From the NCBI RefSeq assembly GCF_018802605.1, contig NZ_CP069161.1, forward strand, positions 1,178,001 to 1,242,000: a DNA stretch of 64,000 bases, written 5' to 3'. Under the pieces are notes generated by a model. The model worked only from the letters and a program-made list of their open reading frames with translations, was not told the origin of the DNA and made no database searches. Position numbers and translations under genes: made by a program. Shown here in pieces: positions 19,056 through 27,664 of the stretch (position 1 is the first letter of the stretch; each line of letters opens with the position of its first letter). The DNA comes from Paludibacterium paludis. GTDB taxonomy: Bacteria; Pseudomonadota; Gammaproteobacteria; Burkholderiales; Chromobacteriaceae.

Positions 19056-19083
19056 TGGATGCGGGTTTTTCCTGTACTATCTC

Positions 19084-19114
19084 GCCCATCCCGCCGTCTT
19101 GGGGCGGGATGGGC
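19084..19114. other. Perfect 12-bp hairpin between dsbC and the acyl-CoA-binding protein gene
   Basis: Arms GCCCATCCCGCC and GGCGGGATGGGC around a seven-base loop. It could end the dsbC transcript, but no T-run follows on either strand, so it is either a weak terminator or an RNA-stabilising stem. Confidence 0.5.
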
Positions 19115-19162
19115 TAACATTACAACGACGGTTACACCGCTCGACCATGCAAAGGATTGATC

Positions 19163-19420
19163 ATGTCTGATCTTGCTACTCTCTTCACTCAGGCCCAGGC
19201 CGATGTCAAAACCCTGTCCGAACGTCCCGACAACCAGTCGCTGCTGCAACTGTACGCCCTGTACAAGCAGGCGACCGAAGGCGATGTCAGCGGCGAGCGC
19301 CCGGGCATGATGGATTTCATCAATCGCGCCAAGTACGATGCCTGGGAAAAAATCAAGGGCATGTCCGCCGAAGAGGCCATGCAGGCTTATATCGATGTGG
19401 TCAAAGGCCTGATGGCCTGA
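19163..19420 (+). CDS. Acyl-CoA-binding protein
   Basis: 85-residue four-helix protein of the ACBP family, which binds long-chain acyl-CoA esters in the cytosol. The ligand-binding pattern is clear: LLQLYALYKQATEGD, then the conserved AKYDAWEKIKGMSAEEAMQAYI. The length matches the eukaryotic single-domain form. ATG 19163 has AAAGGA upstream. It is monocistronic, flanked by a hairpin before and a terminator after. Bacterial ACBPs are patchily distributed. Confidence 0.93.
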   Translation: MSDLATLFTQAQADVKTLSERPDNQSLLQLYALYKQATEGDVSGERPGMMDFINRAKYDAWEKIKGMSAEEAMQAYIDVVKGLMA

Positions 19421-19445
19421 CCGGTTCGCCGCATCCGCATAAAGG

Positions 19446-19478
19446 ACGGCCGGAGCTCCTGCGAGTTCCGGCCGTTTC
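19446..19478 (+). terminator. Terminator after acyl-CoA-binding protein gene
   Basis: A 13-bp stem with one G-U pair (arms beginning ACGGCCGGA and ending TCCGGCCGT), tetraloop CTGC, followed by TTTC and an AT stretch, 25 bases after the stop. Confidence 0.75.
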
Positions 19479-19626
19479 AATTTGGCAAGGATTCCCTTGC
19501 CTTTCCCAGGTCCTGCTCCGCTATGGTAAACGCCTAGGAGCATTCCGAAATACTGCCAAGACGGACAGGTTTTGGCGATTTTCCCCCATTTTCGCCGGAA
19601 CCCTTCCGATCGTTGTCGGGTCTATA

Positions 19627-19656
19627 TGTCCATAAGTGTTAAAATAACCATGGACA
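19627..19656 (+). promoter_or_regulatory. Operator-like inverted repeat upstream of MFS exporter
   Basis: TGTCCAT and ATGGACA are perfect inverted arms 16 bases apart, with a nested GTTA-AAA-TAAC palindrome and a TAAAAT -10-like hexamer between. It ends eight bases before the exporter ATG. A repressor operator is likely; the regulator is not adjacent and no convincing -35 was seen. Confidence 0.35.
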
Positions 19657-19663
19657 ATATAAC

Positions 19664-21097
19664 ATGAGTGATTTATCGGAAAGCTCCTATTCCACCGCGA
19701 GCCGATTCACCCACGCCCTGCCATGGCTGGTTGCCATGGCCTTTTTCATGCAGGCGCTGGATACCACCATTCTGAACACCGCGTTGCCGGCGATGGCGAT
19801 TGATCTGCACCGGTCGGCGCTGGATATGGAAGGCACGGTGATCAGTTATGCGATGACGGTCGCGCTGCTGATCCCCGTCAGCGGTTGGCTGGCCGACCGC
19901 TACGGCACGCGGCGCATTTTCATGGCGTCGGTCGGCGTCTTTACCGCCGGTTCGCTGTTCTGCGCACTGTCGACACATCTGCCCATGCTGGTCCTCGCGC
20001 GCATCGTGCAGGGCTCCGGCGGCGCCATCATGACCCCGGTGGCCCGGCTTGCGCTTATGCGTTCGTATTCGCGTACCGAGTACGTCAAAGTACTCAGCCT
20101 TGTCACACTGCCGGCGCTGCTCGGGCCGGTGCTGGGACCTCTGCTGGGCGGCTGGCTGGTGTCGGTGGCGAGCTGGCATTGGGTCTTTCTGATCAATCTG
20201 CCCGTCGGCATTGCCGGCATTCTGCTGGCCCGGTCGATCATGCCCGATTTCCGCTCGGAAGGATCACCCTTCGATGTTGCGGGATTTATTCTGTTCGGAT
20301 CCGGGCTCGTTGCCGTGTCGCTCGCTTTGGAAACGGTGGGAGGAGGGGGCGTGCCGCTGACGGCTGTGGCCGTGCTCGGGCTGGGAGGGCTGGCCCTGCT
20401 GGTGGCCTATGTGCGCCACGCCCGCCGCGCCAGCGCGCCACTGTTTTCCCTTGCCTTGTTTCGTTCGCGGGCATACAACGCCGGCGTGCTCGGCAATCTG
20501 GTCACCCGTCTGGGCAATGGCGGCATCGCCCTGCTGCTGCCCCTGATGATGCAGGTCGGTTTTGGCGACGACGCCCGAACCGCCGGGGTACTGATGATGC
20601 CGGTGGCGCTGGCCGCCATGCTGGCAACGCCTCATCTGCCCACGCTGGTCGGCAGACTGGGCTTCCGTCGGACGCTGGTGGGGTTTACGCTGGTGACCTC
20701 TGTGGCGACCGCGGGACTCGGATTGATTTCGGCGACGACACCGATGTGGATCACACTGCCGTTGCTGATGGCATTCGGCGCTGCCAGCGCGGTCGTGCTG
20801 GTGGCCGGCAACACCCTGGCGCTCGGCGATGTGCCGCCGGAGCTCGCCAGTCAGGGCAATAGCCTGGTTACGGTATCGCAGCAACTGTCCATCAGCCTCG
20901 GTGTGGCCTGTGCCTCATCGGTACTCAATCTGTTCCGCCCGGACAACGCGCAAGGGCTGGCCCTGGTCCCCTCATTTCACGCCACATTTGTCGTATTGGG
21001 CATCATGACGCTGGTTTCCTCCCTGGTGTTTGCCAGACTCAGGCCCGGGGACGGGCGCCATTTGCAGGGAAGCGCTCCAGCCGTGCATATGGACTGA
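19664..21097 (+). CDS. MFS drug exporter, DHA2 (14-TM) family, MdtD-like
   Basis: 477-residue inner-membrane proton antiporter. It has the DHA2 signature after helix 1 (MQALDTTILNTALPAMA), motif A between helices 2 and 3 (GWLADRYGTRRIF), and motif C-like glycine pairs in helix 5 (LLGPVLGPLLGGWLV). The sequence predicts about 14 helices. It stands alone, without an EmrA-type adaptor, so it probably moves its substrate only across the inner membrane. Closest in look to MdtD/YegB-type carriers. The substrate is unknown. Confidence 0.85.
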   Translation: MSDLSESSYSTASRFTHALPWLVAMAFFMQALDTTILNTALPAMAIDLHRSALDMEGTVISYAMTVALLIPVSGWLADRYGTRRIFMASVGVFTAGSLFCALSTHLPMLVLARIVQGSGGAIMTPVARLALMRSYSRTEYVKVLSLVTLPALLGPVLGPLLGGWLVSVASWHWVFLINLPVGIAGILLARSIMPDFRSEGSPFDVAGFILFGSGLVAVSLALETVGGGGVPLTAVAVLGLGGLALLVAYVRHARRASAPLFSLALFRSRAYNAGVLGNLVTRLGNGGIALLLPLMMQVGFGDDARTAGVLMMPVALAAMLATPHLPTLVGRLGFRRTLVGFTLVTSVATAGLGLISATTPMWITLPLLMAFGAASAVVLVAGNTLALGDVPPELASQGNSLVTVSQQLSISLGVACASSVLNLFRPDNAQGLALVPSFHATFVVLGIMTLVSSLVFARLRPGDGRHLQGSAPAVHMD

Positions 21098-21141
21098 CCG
21101 GCGCTTGCCTCGAGTTTCGTGAAAGAACGTGCCGTTTTATC

Positions 21142-21166
21142 CGGCGCATCATTGTTGCGCCGTTTC
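21142..21166 (+). terminator. Terminator after MFS exporter
   Basis: Seven-bp stem CGGCGCA / TGCGCCG with a seven-base loop, followed by TTTCT, 44 bases after the exporter stop. Confidence 0.55.
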
Positions 21167-21380
21167 TGCGACTGTCCGTCCGGGCAGTTGCCAGGACGGC
21201 GCGGCCTGCTTTACGTGTGTTGTTTTTCTTCACTTCTAAACATCTTCCCTGTAATAATCCCCAACGTGTCCCGCGTTTTTCAAGGACAGTGAAAACTGTC
21301 CATCCCGCTGATTCTCCATGAGTTTCTCCTCCCCGCGTTGTGCCGGTCGGCGTGACATCTCATCTTTTTGTCATTAATTC

Positions 21381-21407
21381 GAAATGATTATTTCAGTTTG
21401 TTGAAAT
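21381..21407 (+). promoter_or_regulatory. Putative Fur box upstream of exbD-tonB
   Basis: Two overlapping AT-rich palindromes: GAAAT-GATT-ATTTC (21381-21394) and ATTTCA-N6-TGAAAT (21390-21407). They resemble the GATAATGATAATCATTATC Fur consensus in composition and nested symmetry, and sit 61 bases before exbD, the first gene of a TonB transport operon. The match is partial. Confidence 0.45.
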
Positions 21408-21467
21408 ATTGGTGAGTTATAAATCCACGTCCGCAACACAGCCGTACTGACTTACGCAGGAGACGAG

Positions 21468-21875
21468 ATGTTTTTTCTGGATGAGGAACCGAGGAAAGAG
21501 GCGCGCATCGAGATCATCCCGATGATCGATGTGATGATGTTTCTCCTGGTGTTCTTTGTGCTGATCAGCCTGAATGTGATTCCGACCAGCGGTCTGTCCA
21601 CTCAGCTGCCCAACGCCAAGAGCGCCACCACATCGACCGCGCCCGCCAAGCCGCTGATCGTCACCGTGACGGTGGATGGCAAGCTGCAATTGAACGGCGA
21701 AGATGTCACTCCCGCTTCACTCAAGGCGAGGTTGTCCGAGCGCAGCCACGAGCCGGAGGCCGCTGTGATCATCAAGAGCGATGGCAAAGCGGAAATGCAA
21801 AAAGTGGTCAATGTCATGGATATCGTTCGTGACAGCGGCATCAAGAAAGTTTCCATTGCCGCGCGCAAGGCCTAA
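21468..21875 (+). CDS. exbD: TonB-system proton channel subunit ExbD
   Basis: 135-residue single-pass inner-membrane protein. The membrane helix carries the essential aspartate (IPMIDVMMFLLVFFVLIS, Asp near residue 22), followed by a periplasmic domain (KPLIVTVTVDGKLQLNGE). With ExbB it turns proton flow into motion of TonB. It opens the operon exbD-tonB-receptor-exbB; exbB is unusually placed last. GCAGGAGACGAG precedes the ATG. Confidence 0.92.
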   Translation: MFFLDEEPRKEARIEIIPMIDVMMFLLVFFVLISLNVIPTSGLSTQLPNAKSATTSTAPAKPLIVTVTVDGKLQLNGEDVTPASLKARLSERSHEPEAAVIIKSDGKAEMQKVVNVMDIVRDSGIKKVSIAARKA

Positions 21876-21879
21876 GGAC

Positions 21880-22593
21880 ATGACTCACGCAACGATTACG
21901 ACGCCGCCGTCCCGTCCCTGGGCGCTCAACGCCTGGTGGCGCGATGGCGTCGCCTGGAGCTGTTCGGCCCTGACCATCGCGGCCATTGTCGGTCTTGAGT
22001 CATTGCCGGCCATCGAGCATGCCAAGCCGGAGCAACCGGCGATCGAGATCCAGTTGGCCGACATCAAGGATCTGCCGCCGGATCCGCCGCCTCCGCCCAA
22101 GGCCGTGCCACAGCCGCAGACGCCTCCGGAGCGCACTCCGGTTGCCACCCCGCAGCCGCAGGCACTGGCTCCTTCGCCATCCCCGGTCGCCGCCCAGCCT
22201 GTTCCGGCTCCCGCGCCGGCTCCTGTGGCGCCCGCCGCGAAAACCGAAGCGCCGCGAGTGGAGCCGCCGCGCCCCGTCAGCAACGCCTCGGCGAACCATG
22301 GCTACGAAGCGCGCGTCCGGGCGCTGATCGAAGGGCGCAAAGCCTATCCGACCGGGCGGCAGGCCGCCATCGAGAAGCCTCGCGGAACTGTTCACGTGTG
22401 CGTGAATGTGTCGCGAAGCGGGGCGAGCCAGGGGGTGAGCATCAAGGAAGGCTCCGGATCGGCGCTCCTGGATACGGCGGCCAAACGGCTGCTGCAGTCG
22501 ATCGATTATCCCCCTTTCGGGGAAGCGGTCTTCGCCGGGGAAGACACCCATACCATTTGCACAGAGCTCAATTACGAGCCACCGACAAGTTGA
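21880..22593 (+). CDS. tonB: Energy transducer TonB
   Basis: 237-residue periplasm-spanning energy transducer. One N-terminal membrane helix (about residues 23-40) is followed by a long Pro/Ala-rich spacer (residues about 58-140) and the C-terminal receptor-binding domain (KAYPTGRQAAIEKPRGTVHVCVNVSRSG, given here in two parts in the protein around residues 157-184). The ATG at 21880 is four bases after the exbD stop with AAGGA before it; the longer upstream frame overlaps exbD and is not real. Confidence 0.9.
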   Translation: MTHATITTPPSRPWALNAWWRDGVAWSCSALTIAAIVGLESLPAIEHAKPEQPAIEIQLADIKDLPPDPPPPPKAVPQPQTPPERTPVATPQPQALAPSPSPVAAQPVPAPAPAPVAPAAKTEAPRVEPPRPVSNASANHGYEARVRALIEGRKAYPTGRQAAIEKPRGTVHVCVNVSRSGASQGVSIKEGSGSALLDTAAKRLLQSIDYPPFGEAVFAGEDTHTICTELNYEPPTS

Positions 22594-22631
22594 ATCACTG
22601 ACAACACGCCTTGCTAAGGGGATTGAAATAC

Positions 22632-24983
22632 ATGAGTGCTAAGCGAATGATGCGTCACACGCTGGCCGCCGCGCTGACGGCGGTCTTTGCCAGCGGTGCG
22701 CTGGCTGACGGGGCCAAGACCTCGGAACTGGGAACCATCACCATCATCGGCGAGGGCGACAAGCTCGGTTCCGGCCTGCTTCAGCAGGAAGACAGCGGAC
22801 GGGCGCGCAGTAACGTCAGCCGTTCCTCCCTGGAAAAAGAACGCCCGACCTCCAACCCGTATCAGGTCATCAACATGCTGCCCGGCGTGAACGCCGTCAG
22901 CACCGATGCGTCCGGATTGTTTGGCGGTTCGCTGAACCTGCGCGGTTTTAACGCCGATCAGATCGGTTTCACCGTGAACGGCATGCCGGTCAACGATTCG
23001 GGCAACTTCGCCGTGTACCCGCAGGAATTCCTCGACAACGAGAACCTCTGCCAGACTTTCGTGACCCAGGGTTCCACGGATACCGACGCGCCGCACATCG
23101 GCGCGACCGGCGGCAATGTGGGCTTTTCGACCTGCGATCCGGAAGACAAGAGCCGCGTACGCGTGATGCAGACCTATGGCAGCAACCGCCTGTCCAAAAC
23201 CTTCGCGCGTTTCGATACCGGGCGTGTGCTGGGCGATGCGGCCAAATTCTACGTGTCGTTCTCGCACGCCGAGGCGGACAAATGGAAAGGCCTGGGCTCG
23301 GCTCGCCGCGACCACGTCGACGCCGGCTTCCGTCTGGATCTGGGTTCCGGTAGCTACCTGAATGGTTCGCTGCTCTGGAACAATGCGGTCAACCACAATT
23401 TCTATACCCCATCCCTGAAAGAGCTTCAAAACGACTATTTCGTCGATTACGCGACCACTTTCCCGGGCCATCTGACTCCGGTGAAAGGAACGGCGCAGGA
23501 TGAGAGCACTGTGGCGACGAAGCCTCAGTTCTACAAGCTGTCGCAGAATCCTTTCCGCAACTTGATTGCTTCGGTCAATGGCGTGTTCAAACTGTCCGAC
23601 AAGGCGACGCTGAAAGTGTCGCCGTACTTCTGGTACGGATTCGGCACCGGCGGCACGCAGCAGCAAACCCTGAAGGAAAGCGGCGCCATTCTGGCCAATG
23701 GCGCCAAGAGCGGCAAGGTTGACCTTAATGGTGACGGCGACACGCTGGACACCATTATCGTGGCGAACAGTTCTGTAACGCGTACCTTGCGCCCCGGTCT
23801 GACGGTTAGCCTCAACTACCAGCTTGACAAGCATGCGCTCAACGGCGGCATCTGGATGGAACGCGCGACCCACCGTCAGACCGGTCCTGCCGTACCGGTG
23901 AACAGCGATGGCACTGCGACGGATATCTGGCTGCAGTCCCCCCAAATCACCCGTCCGGACGGTTCCCTGTACCAGAGCCGCGACTGGAAAACCATCACCA
24001 CCGCCGTGCAGCCGTTCTTCCAGGACACCATGTCTTTCCTGGATGACAAGCTGTCGGTCACGGCCGGCGCCCGTTATGCGCACGTGAAGCGTGATTTCAA
24101 CAACTATGCGAATGAAGGATCCGGCGCCGCATCCATGCTGGATTACCAGGTCTCCAAGAGCTACAACCAGTTCCTGCCGAGCCTGTCCGCGCGTTATTTC
24201 GTGACTCCCGCGCACCAGGTGTTCGGCAGCGTGGTGAAGAACTTCCGCGCCCCGCCCAACTTCGCGTACACCGCGACCAACGGCAATGTCGCCGTGGTCA
24301 ATGGCAAGGTTGCTGTCGTTAACGAAGTGAAACCGGAAACCTCGGTGAACTTCGAGCTGGGGTACCGTTATCAGTCCGATCTCGTCAACCTGAGCGCCAC
24401 CCTGTTCCGCAACAATTACAAGGATCGTCACCTGACCTGGAAAGATCAGCTGAGTAACAGCTATTTCATCAATGCCGGCGACGGTGTGAACCAGGGCGTG
24501 GAGCTGGAGGCGGGGACGGCGCCGTTCCATGGCGTGTCGGCCTATGTGTCCTATACGCATAACGACAGCAAGGCTTCCTCGGATCTGGATACGCGTGCGG
24601 GCACCTTGCCGATCAAGGACAAGAAGTTCCCGATGACTCCTGACAACATGTTCGGTCTGACCCTGCAGTATGCCCAAGGTCCGTTCTATGTTCGCGGCAA
24701 GATGAAGTACACCGGCAAGCAACAGGCCACGCTGATGAACGATGAATCGGTGCCAGGCTACACCACATTCGATCTGGATGTGGGGTACCAGTTGCCGAAC
24801 ACCGCGTTCTTCAAGAACCCGATGGTGCGCGCGAGCGTGACCAACCTGACCAGCAAGCGTTACTGGACGCCGAGTTCGCCGGGTATCAATGCCCAGAAGG
24901 TCGGCAACTTCACCGGCAGCACTCTGTATTATCTCGTCGGCCAGCCGCGCGCCGTCAGCGTGACCGTGTCGTCCGACTTCTGA
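22632..24983 (+). CDS. TonB-dependent outer-membrane receptor
   Basis: 783-residue gated beta-barrel. It has a signal peptide (HTLAAALTAVFASGALA), a short N-terminal TonB-box-like segment (ELGTITIIGEG), a plug domain (YQVINMLPGVNAVSTDASG, then LNLRGFNADQIGFTVNG) and a 22-strand-type barrel ending in aromatic Phe (VTVSSDF), as outer-membrane proteins do. Genetic linkage to exbD, tonB and exbB and a Fur-like site upstream suggest an iron chelate or another scarce ligand, but the substrate cannot be read from the sequence. ATG 22632 precedes the signal peptide; a start at 22611 is less likely. Confidence 0.9.
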   Translation: MSAKRMMRHTLAAALTAVFASGALADGAKTSELGTITIIGEGDKLGSGLLQQEDSGRARSNVSRSSLEKERPTSNPYQVINMLPGVNAVSTDASGLFGGSLNLRGFNADQIGFTVNGMPVNDSGNFAVYPQEFLDNENLCQTFVTQGSTDTDAPHIGATGGNVGFSTCDPEDKSRVRVMQTYGSNRLSKTFARFDTGRVLGDAAKFYVSFSHAEADKWKGLGSARRDHVDAGFRLDLGSGSYLNGSLLWNNAVNHNFYTPSLKELQNDYFVDYATTFPGHLTPVKGTAQDESTVATKPQFYKLSQNPFRNLIASVNGVFKLSDKATLKVSPYFWYGFGTGGTQQQTLKESGAILANGAKSGKVDLNGDGDTLDTIIVANSSVTRTLRPGLTVSLNYQLDKHALNGGIWMERATHRQTGPAVPVNSDGTATDIWLQSPQITRPDGSLYQSRDWKTITTAVQPFFQDTMSFLDDKLSVTAGARYAHVKRDFNNYANEGSGAASMLDYQVSKSYNQFLPSLSARYFVTPAHQVFGSVVKNFRAPPNFAYTATNGNVAVVNGKVAVVNEVKPETSVNFELGYRYQSDLVNLSATLFRNNYKDRHLTWKDQLSNSYFINAGDGVNQGVELEAGTAPFHGVSAYVSYTHNDSKASSDLDTRAGTLPIKDKKFPMTPDNMFGLTLQYAQGPFYVRGKMKYTGKQQATLMNDESVPGYTTFDLDVGYQLPNTAFFKNPMVRASVTNLTSKRYWTPSSPGINAQKVGNFTGSTLYYLVGQPRAVSVTVSSDF

Positions 24984-25006
24984 GTTTGACGCAGCAAGGC
25001 AAGACC

Positions 25007-25027
25007 GGCGGGGGCTCGCCCCCCGCC
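25007..25027 (+). other. Intercistronic hairpin between receptor gene and exbB
   Basis: GGCGGGGG and CCCCCGCC arms with a five-base loop, followed by TTATCTCTC. It could partly end transcription after the receptor gene or protect the mRNA end, lowering or separating exbB expression. Confidence 0.5.
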
Positions 25028-25048
25028 TTATCTCTCGAGAGCACAGCA

Positions 25049-25648
25049 ATGAATATCGATTACACCCTCCTGCACCAGATCACTTTCTACACGATGTTCG
25101 TGTGCCTGGCCCTGGCCGTTTTCGTGGCGGTCGAGCGCCTGTTGTTCTACATTTTCACGCTGCGCCACGCGCGGCAGCTCGAAGAGCTGGTGACCGGCCA
25201 CAAGGGCCCGCTGGAGACCCTGCCCGATGAAATGATCGGTCATGACTCGGTGCCGGCCCAGGCGGTGCGCCGCATGATCGAAGAGCGCAGCCGCGTGACC
25301 AATGCGCACGATGTGCAAAGCCTCTCCAGCGCGATCTTCCTGGCCCTCAAGGCGCGTTTGCAACGCAATCTGTGGGTGCTTGACACCATCGTCACCGCAG
25401 CGCCGCTGCTGGGGCTTCTGGGTACGATTCTCGGCATCATCGAAACGTTCACCACGCTGGCGACGTCCGGTGTGTCCGATCCCAAGGGCGTGTCGGGCGG
25501 TATCGGCACCGCGCTGCTGGCAACGGCGCTCGGCATCGCGATCGCACTGTTCGGCCTTGCGTTCCTCAACCATTTTCACGATCGCGTGGATCGCATCAGC
25601 GAGCATCTGAAAGTGCTGCTGCTGCGCGCATCGATCAATAAAGCCTGA
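25049..25648 (+). CDS. exbB: TonB-system proton channel subunit ExbB (MotA/TolQ/ExbB family)
   Basis: 199-residue inner-membrane protein with three hydrophobic segments (residues about 10-30, 112-135, 155-178). The family core (TAAPLLGLLGTILGIIETF and GIGTALLATALGIAIALFGL) is intact. It forms the pentamer around ExbD. It lies downstream of the receptor gene instead of next to exbD, with a strong hairpin in between. ATG 25049 was chosen because the upstream frame has no family resemblance. Confidence 0.92.
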   Translation: MNIDYTLLHQITFYTMFVCLALAVFVAVERLLFYIFTLRHARQLEELVTGHKGPLETLPDEMIGHDSVPAQAVRRMIEERSRVTNAHDVQSLSSAIFLALKARLQRNLWVLDTIVTAAPLLGLLGTILGIIETFTTLATSGVSDPKGVSGGIGTALLATALGIAIALFGLAFLNHFHDRVDRISEHLKVLLLRASINKA

Positions 25649-25700
25649 GTTCTTCGGATTCCGGATTGACAGCGGAGCCGCGACGGTTTCCCCAATGCAT

Positions 25701-25741
25701 GCCCCGAGGTTGGTTGGCCAGCCTCGGGGCATAATCTTTGG
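25701..25741 (+). terminator. Probable terminator after exbB
   Basis: Thirteen-bp stem (GCCCCGAGGTTGG with CCAGCCTCGGGGC, one G-U pair), tetraloop TTGG, followed by ATAATCTTTG. The T-rich tail is weak. Confidence 0.6.
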
Positions 25742-25828
25742 CCTGCTTTTACCCGATACGTCAGGCTGTGAAGTTGTGTCTATTTTTCTGTCATGCTATT
25801 GTTTTCCACAAAATGTGGAGTAATTTTT

Positions 25829-26410
25829 ATGTATATAGCTATATATTGTGGTTCAAGTCATGGCGATCAGCCGGAATTCACGGAAGTGACCCGAGCCTTC
25901 GGCGCGCTTCTGGTCGAGCATGGTCACTCGCTGGTCTACGGGGGCGGGCATGTCGGCTTGATGGGCGAGATCGCCGACAGTGTGTTGGCGGCAGGTGGTC
26001 ATGTAACCGGGGTGATGCCCAAGCATCTGGTCGATCGGGAACTGGCGCATCCTGGCGTGCAGGTGATGCATGTGGTCGACGACATGCATCAGCGCAAGGC
26101 AAAAATGGCCGAACTGGCCGATGCCTTCATCGCTTTGCCCGGCGGCGCCGGCACCATGGAGGAGTTGTTCGAGGCCTGGACGTGGGGACAGCTTGGACTG
26201 CATGCCAAACCCTGTGGCGTGTTGAACATGCATGACTATTTCGGCCCGCTGCTCGCGTTCGCCGCCCGCATGGTCGATTGCGGGTTCATGAAACAGCCTT
26301 ACCTCGACATGCTGCAAGTCGGTGAAACACCGGAAAACCTGCTGGCGAAAATCGAGCGTTACACTCCGCCCCCGATGAAGTGGAGTTCTGCCGCAGACCG
26401 CCGTTCATGA
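25829..26410 (+). CDS. LOG-family phosphoribohydrolase (TIGR00730)
   Basis: 193-residue cytosolic enzyme of the LONELY GUY family, which releases free base from nucleoside monophosphates (cytokinin-activating in plants; AMP/cytokinin nucleotides in bacteria). Both nucleotide-binding motifs are present: GGGHVGLMG and PGGAGTMEE. GGAG is nine bases before ATG 25829. The leader is AT-rich and contains a CCACA-AAA-TGTGG hairpin that would cover the ribosome site. The physiological role here is unknown. Confidence 0.88.
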   Translation: MYIAIYCGSSHGDQPEFTEVTRAFGALLVEHGHSLVYGGGHVGLMGEIADSVLAAGGHVTGVMPKHLVDRELAHPGVQVMHVVDDMHQRKAKMAELADAFIALPGGAGTMEELFEAWTWGQLGLHAKPCGVLNMHDYFGPLLAFAARMVDCGFMKQPYLDMLQVGETPENLLAKIERYTPPPMKWSSAADRRS

Positions 26411-26608
26411 GCACGCTCTCCGCGGTAATTGTTGAAAGCGCTGCAGCGGGGCAGGGCAGTCGCACGCGAGGCCGATCCTGCGTATCGGGAAACTCTTTGC
26501 CGAGCGGGGGCGCGCAACCTTCCCGCCGCAGTCGGCATGGCGGGATGCCTGATCGTCCGGCGATACCCTGTCTATCCTGGCTTGCGCTACAATAACCCGG
26601 TTTTCTCC

Positions 26609-27595
26609 ATGTTCCCCACTGCCACCATGCCTTCTTCCCTGCGCCTGCGGGTGCTTGCCTCCGGCGGGCCGTTGCAGGATCCATCCCGCGTCGAACGCGC
26701 GCTGTTGCGTTTCGAACAGGCCGGATTCGCCATTGACAATGCCATCGCCGCTGACCGGCGGTTCGGCCGTTTCGCCGGTACCGACGAGGAGCGGCTTGCC
26801 GACTTCTCCTGCCTGACCGATGGCGGGGCGCCGATGCCGGATCTCTTGATTCCGACTCGCGGAGGATACGGCATGGTGCGTCTTCTGGGGGATCTCGATT
26901 ACCCCGCCCTGTGCCGCGGCATGAAAGAGTCCGGCGCGATTCTGTGCGGCTACAGCGATGTCACGGCCTTGCAGATGGCGCTGCTGGCAAAGGGCGGGAT
27001 AGTCAGCTTCTCCGGACCGATGCTCAATTCCGACTTCGGCGCGCCACGCATGAGCCGGTTCACTCTGGACCGTTTCCGTCTTGCGCTGTCCAACCCGGTG
27101 TTCCGCGTCGAGGCCAAGACCGGCAGGTCCGAATCGCTGGATCTGGAAGGCACCCTGTGGGGGGGAAACCTCGCCGTTATCTGCCAGCTTGTCGGCACAC
27201 CGTATTTGCCGGCGATCGAAGGCGGCATTCTGTTTCTCGAAGATGTGGGCGAGGAGCTGTACCGAATCGAACGCATGCTGTTCCAGCTGTTTCACTCGGG
27301 GATTCTGGCACGGCAGAAGGCCGTCCTGATCGGCCGGATCACCGGAAGCAAACCTGATTTTTATGATCCGGACGGATATACAATAACGGCGGTGCTGGAG
27401 GCGATTCGCCGTCGTCTCGATGTGCCGGTGCTCGATGGACTGGCCATCGGGCACGTGCCGGACATCCTGTCGCTGCCGGTCGGCGCCCATGCCCGGTTGA
27501 CCGGAGCGGAAGACGGCTATGCCCTCGAAATCGGCGGCTACCCCTGGCTTGAGGAGCGGGCCGCGCGAGTCAACTGGGAGGCGTTTGCCCAGTAA
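26609..27595 (+). CDS. ldcA: LD-carboxypeptidase (muramoyltetrapeptide carboxypeptidase)
   Basis: 328-residue S66-family peptidase that trims the terminal D-Ala from murein tetrapeptides during cell-wall recycling in the cytosol. Catalytic landmarks are the Ser nucleophile (LCGYSDVTAL), Glu (LEDVGEELYRIER) and His (AIGHVPDI). A TACAAT -10-like hexamer lies at 26588-26593. ATG 26609 and ATG 26627 are both possible; I used the first. The in-frame stretch from 26429 is unlike the family and was left out. Confidence 0.9.
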   Translation: MFPTATMPSSLRLRVLASGGPLQDPSRVERALLRFEQAGFAIDNAIAADRRFGRFAGTDEERLADFSCLTDGGAPMPDLLIPTRGGYGMVRLLGDLDYPALCRGMKESGAILCGYSDVTALQMALLAKGGIVSFSGPMLNSDFGAPRMSRFTLDRFRLALSNPVFRVEAKTGRSESLDLEGTLWGGNLAVICQLVGTPYLPAIEGGILFLEDVGEELYRIERMLFQLFHSGILARQKAVLIGRITGSKPDFYDPDGYTITAVLEAIRRRLDVPVLDGLAIGHVPDILSLPVGAHARLTGAEDGYALEIGGYPWLEERAARVNWEAFAQ

Positions 27596-27664
27596 CGTTC
27601 ATCCGGGGACTGGCCAGTACGAGGAATAAAGGTTTAAAGTGAATCGTACCTTGCCAGGACTTGC

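Larger units (their letters stand above)
21098..21467. other. 370-base intergenic region: terminator, hairpin and TonB-operon control region
   Basis: No convincing gene is seen on either strand. It holds the exporter terminator (21142-21166), a GGACAGT-GAAA-ACTGTCC stem-loop (21284-21301), and an AT-rich stretch with Fur-box-like palindromes (21381-21407) before exbD. The composition is visibly AT-richer than flanking genes. Confidence 0.6.

Noticed and set aside
22614..25049. 811-codon open frame antisense to the TonB-dependent receptor, and similar long antisense frames at 1042-2958 and 9521-11833
   Set aside because: They mirror GC-rich genes on the other strand, have low-complexity His/Arg/Gln-rich translations and no family features.
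26429..26608. Sixty extra N-terminal codons for LdcA
   Set aside because: The translation is Arg-rich and unlike the S66 family, and a -10-like TACAAT lies inside it.
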